Below the pieces are notes generated by a model. The model was not told where the DNA came from. It was given only the letters and a program-made list of their open reading frames with translations, and did no database searches. A program made the translations under genes and the position numbers. A DNA stretch of 9,867 bases from Actinomycetota bacterium (lineage in GTDB: Bacteria > Actinomycetota > Acidimicrobiia > Spongiisociales > UBA11373), in NCBI GenBank assembly GCA_003486285.1, contig DNGH01000155.1, forward strand, positions 1 through 9,867, read 5' to 3'. Below are positions 8,079 to 9,867 of this stretch, in pieces. The stretch's first letter is position 1. Each line of letters opens with the position of its first letter.

Positions 8079-9511
8079 TCGAGTTTCGGGCGGCGGCGAG
8101 CGAGGGTCTCTCCTCAGATGCCATCGTGGTCGGGGTGGGCGAGGGGCGGCGCTTCGACGCCGCCGGATCCGTGCTCGCCGAGAAGATGCCGTGGCTGGCC
8201 GTCCACCTCGACGATGTCGAATTCACCGGCAAGGTGGGCCAGGTGGTGGTCGTTCCCGGGGGGGATGCGGTCCCGTACCGCAACGTGGTGTTTGCCGGAC
8301 TGGGGCCGGCCCCGGATCTCGAGCAGGTTCGTCGCGCCGCCGGGGGTGCCGCCCGCAGTCTCGCCAAGTGCGCCACCGTTGCCACCACCCTGCACCGCTC
8401 CGTCCCCGCCGCCGCCGAGGCGGTCGGTAGTGGGTTCGTCCTCGGCGCCTACACCTTCACGCGTCACAAGACCGAGAAGAAGCCCTCGGCCATCGCCACG
8501 GTGGTGCTGATCGATGGAACGGAGGAGGAAGTCGCGGCCGCCGCGATCGGGGGACTCGTGGGCGACGGGGTCAATCTCGCCCGCGACCTGATCAACGAGC
8601 CGGCCATGGGGAAGTCACCGGTGGCGCTGGCGGAGCGGGCTGCGGGCATCGCCGCCGAGTTCGGCCTGGGCATTCGGATCCTCGATGAGCAGCAGATCGT
8701 CGCGGAGCGGCTCGGGGGGTTGCGCGGCGTCTCCTTGGGGGCGACCAATCCGCCCCGCCTCGTCGAGTTGCGCTACGAGCCGCCCGGAGCCAAGGCCTTC
8801 CTCGCGGTCGTGGGCAAAGGGATCGTGTTCGACTCCGGAGGCCTCTCGCTCAAGCCGGCGGACAGCATGGAGACGATGAAGACCGACATGTCGGGTGCCG
8901 CCGCGGTGTTCGCCGCCATCCGGACCATCGCTGCGCTGGGCCTCGCGGTGAAGGTGGTGGGGATCGCCCCTCTCACCGAGAACATGCCCGGTGGTTCGGC
9001 ACTGCGCCCCGGCGACGTCCTCCAGGCACGCAACGGCAAGACCATCGAGGTGCTCAACACGGATGCCGAGGGGCGGCTGATCCTCGCGGACGGGTTGTCG
9101 CTCGCCGCAGAACTCGAGCCGGACATGATCCTCGACCTCGCCACGCTCACCGGAGCGATCTCCATCGCCCTCGGCGAGAAGATCGCCGGCCTCTTCGGCA
9201 CGGAGGACGCCACCGCCAGTGTCGCCGCCGCGGCCGCCGCAGCCGGGGAGCGGGTGTGGCGCATGCCGCTGCCCGACGACTACCGCAAGAACATCGATTC
9301 CGACGTGGCCGACATGAAGAACACCGGGACCCGCTACGGCGGGGCGATCAACGCGGCCCTGCTGCTCAAGGAGTTCGTCGGGGATATTCCATGGGCGCAC
9401 CTCGACATCGCCGGGCCCGCTCGGGCCGCGGAGGCCGAGCACTACGTCCCCAAGGGTGGGACGGGATTCGGGGTTCGCACCATCGTGGAGTTGGCCCGCC
9501 GGATGGCATGA
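8075..9511 (+). CDS. pepA: Leucyl aminopeptidase, M17 family
   Basis: With ATG 8075 this is a 478-residue cytosolic aminopeptidase that removes N-terminal residues using two metal ions; family members are hexameric. The N-terminal macro-like regulatory domain spans about residues 1-150, and the catalytic domain starts near NLARDLINEPA (167-177). The metal ligands and active site are all present: K248 and D253 in VGKGIVFDSGG, K260, D271 in MKTDMSGAA, and the M17 signature NTDAEGRL (328-335) with D330, E332 and R334. The C-terminal ADMKNTG and HLDIAGPA segments are also normal. Length fits the family (~480-500). The frame is open to 8045, but the ATGA overlap with pduO and the GAGGAGG site mark ATG 8075 as the start. 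Some family members also bind DNA; nothing here shows that. The likely job is general peptide turnover, a role it would share with the M24 peptidase at 3704. Confidence 0.96.
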   Translation: MIEFRAAASEGLSSDAIVVGVGEGRRFDAAGSVLAEKMPWLAVHLDDVEFTGKVGQVVVVPGGDAVPYRNVVFAGLGPAPDLEQVRRAAGGAARSLAKCATVATTLHRSVPAAAEAVGSGFVLGAYTFTRHKTEKKPSAIATVVLIDGTEEEVAAAAIGGLVGDGVNLARDLINEPAMGKSPVALAERAAGIAAEFGLGIRILDEQQIVAERLGGLRGVSLGATNPPRLVELRYEPPGAKAFLAVVGKGIVFDSGGLSLKPADSMETMKTDMSGAAAVFAAIRTIAALGLAVKVVGIAPLTENMPGGSALRPGDVLQARNGKTIEVLNTDAEGRLILADGLSLAAELEPDMILDLATLTGAISIALGEKIAGLFGTEDATASVAAAAAAAGERVWRMPLPDDYRKNIDSDVADMKNTGTRYGGAINAALLLKEFVGDIPWAHLDIAGPARAAEAEHYVPKGGTGFGVRTIVELARRMA

Positions 9512-9533
9512 CCCCGCTCGCGCGGTTGCGGGG
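9512..9533 (+). terminator. GC hairpin directly after pepA, abutting the next promoter
   Basis: CCCCGC (9512-9517) pairs perfectly with GCGGGG (9528-9533) around a 10-nt loop. The stem begins on the base after the pepA stop and ends one base before the TAGCCT box at 9535. There is no T-tract. It may be a compact terminator, but termination is unproven. Confidence 0.4.
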
Positions 9534-9534
9534 G

Positions 9535-9540
9535 TAGCCT
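9535..9540 (+). promoter_or_regulatory. Putative -10 box TAGCCT upstream of the terminal membrane gene
   Basis: TAGCCT ends 9 nt before ATG 9550. The nearest purine run (GGGGG, 9530-9534) is too far upstream to act as a Shine-Dalgarno for this ATG. The hexamer and spacing are identical to those at 3689-3704. Confidence 0.5.
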
Positions 9541-9549
9541 CGGCCTGCA

Positions 9550-9798
9550 ATGACCCGTCGTCTGGTCCTCTCGCTCGCCATCGACCTCCTGGCCCTGGTG
9601 GTTGCGGTGGTGGCGTCCTCGCTGTTGGCGCTCGACCACGCGCTGCCCTGGGTGGCTCGTCCGCACTCCTGGGGCATGCTCGGCGCCGTCGGGCTCGGAG
9701 CCGGGATCGCGCTGTTCATCGCCCTCCGGCCCCAGGTCGGAGGGGTGTGGATCCCCTCATACGGCCGGGCCGTGTCCATGGCTGGGATCATGCTCTGA
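9550..9798 (+). CDS. Short membrane protein, or N-terminal part of an interrupted larger membrane protein
   Basis: This is an 82-residue frame with a short basic N-terminus (RR at 3-4) and two clear hydrophobic helices (about residues 5-28 and 41-59). A third hydrophobic stretch begins near residue 74 and is cut off at residue 82 by TGA (9796-9798). The same frame continues open after the TGA to the window end, and the next residues (VTATTVVFA) would complete that third helix. This suggests the TGA interrupts a longer protein, by mutation or sequencing error, rather than ending a small one. The N-terminal helices and the YGRAVS stretch recall the membrane region of polyprenyl-phosphate sugar transferases used in exopolysaccharide synthesis, but no catalytic domain lies in the window, so this is only a guess. 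TGA is the stop of several intact genes here, so recoding as a sense codon is unlikely. Confidence 0.55.
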   Translation: MTRRLVLSLAIDLLALVVAVVASSLLALDHALPWVARPHSWGMLGAVGLGAGIALFIALRPQVGGVWIPSYGRAVSMAGIML

Positions 9799-9867
9799 GT
9801 GACCGCCACGACGGTGGTGTTCGCCCGCACCTACTGGTCCCGGGCCTTCGTCCTCAGCACCACACTG
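9799..9867 (+). CDS. Partial reading frame after the TGA; continuation or separate gene
   Basis: There are 23 open codons in the same frame as the preceding gene, beginning with GTG directly after the TGA and running off the window. The encoded VTATTVVFARTYWSRAFVL is hydrophobic, then basic and aromatic, as at the cytoplasmic end of a membrane helix. It could be the rest of the protein that starts at 9550, or a new gene starting at GTG 9799. No Shine-Dalgarno or -10 box supports a new start, so continuation is slightly favoured. It is too short to identify. Confidence 0.35.
   Translation, partial: MTATTVVFARTYWSRAFVLSTTL

Overview
This is a compact, high-G+C bacterial chromosome segment with every gene on the + strand. 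Actinobacterial origin is likely, possibly Acidimicrobiia or a relative. The evidence is the strong G/C third-position bias, the acyltransferase E2 - lipB - lipA gene order known from mycobacteria, a DUF222-HNH ('13E12'-type) gene, and several genes that appear to be transcribed leaderless from TAnnnT -10 boxes. No rRNA, tRNA, CRISPR array, insertion sequence or phage gene was recognised. Most of the window is core metabolism. The parts that stand out are a gene fusion, a promoter pattern and a broken reading frame at the right edge.

Layout. (1) 1-788: the 3' part of a 2-oxo-acid dehydrogenase E2 gene (Ala/Pro linker plus catalytic domain). Its stop codon overlaps the TTG start of (2) 785-2437, one 550-residue reading frame holding a complete octanoyltransferase (LipB) followed in frame by a complete lipoyl synthase (LipA). 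A lipoate-dependent enzyme and the whole de novo lipoylation pathway therefore lie together, with both steps on one polypeptide. (3) 2474-3607: a DUF222-HNH nuclease-like protein. (4) 3704-4798: an M24B (Xaa-Pro-type) metallopeptidase. (5) 4821-6761: transketolase. (6) 6803-7477: an unrecognised multi-pass membrane protein. (7) 7527-8078: a PduO-type cob(I)alamin adenosyltransferase, overlapping by ATGA with (8) 8075-9511, an M17 leucyl aminopeptidase. (9) 9550-9867: the start of a membrane protein whose third predicted helix is cut by an in-frame TGA at 9796-9798.

Regulation. The genes show two kinds of start. The two starts that overlap an upstream gene (785 and 8075) have purine-rich Shine-Dalgarno sequences. 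Six starts that follow a gap (2474, 3704, 4821, 6803, 7527, 9550) have no Shine-Dalgarno sequence. Each instead has TAGCCT, TACACT or TAGTTT ending 6-9 nt before the start codon. This fits (near-)leaderless transcription of most units. Three of the gaps also hold a short GC hairpin without a T-tract, a possible terminator.

The strongest candidate for something noteworthy is the LipB-LipA fusion next to its likely E2 substrate. The leaderless -10 pattern and the interrupted terminal membrane gene come next. No undescribed multi-gene defence or mobile system is visible here.
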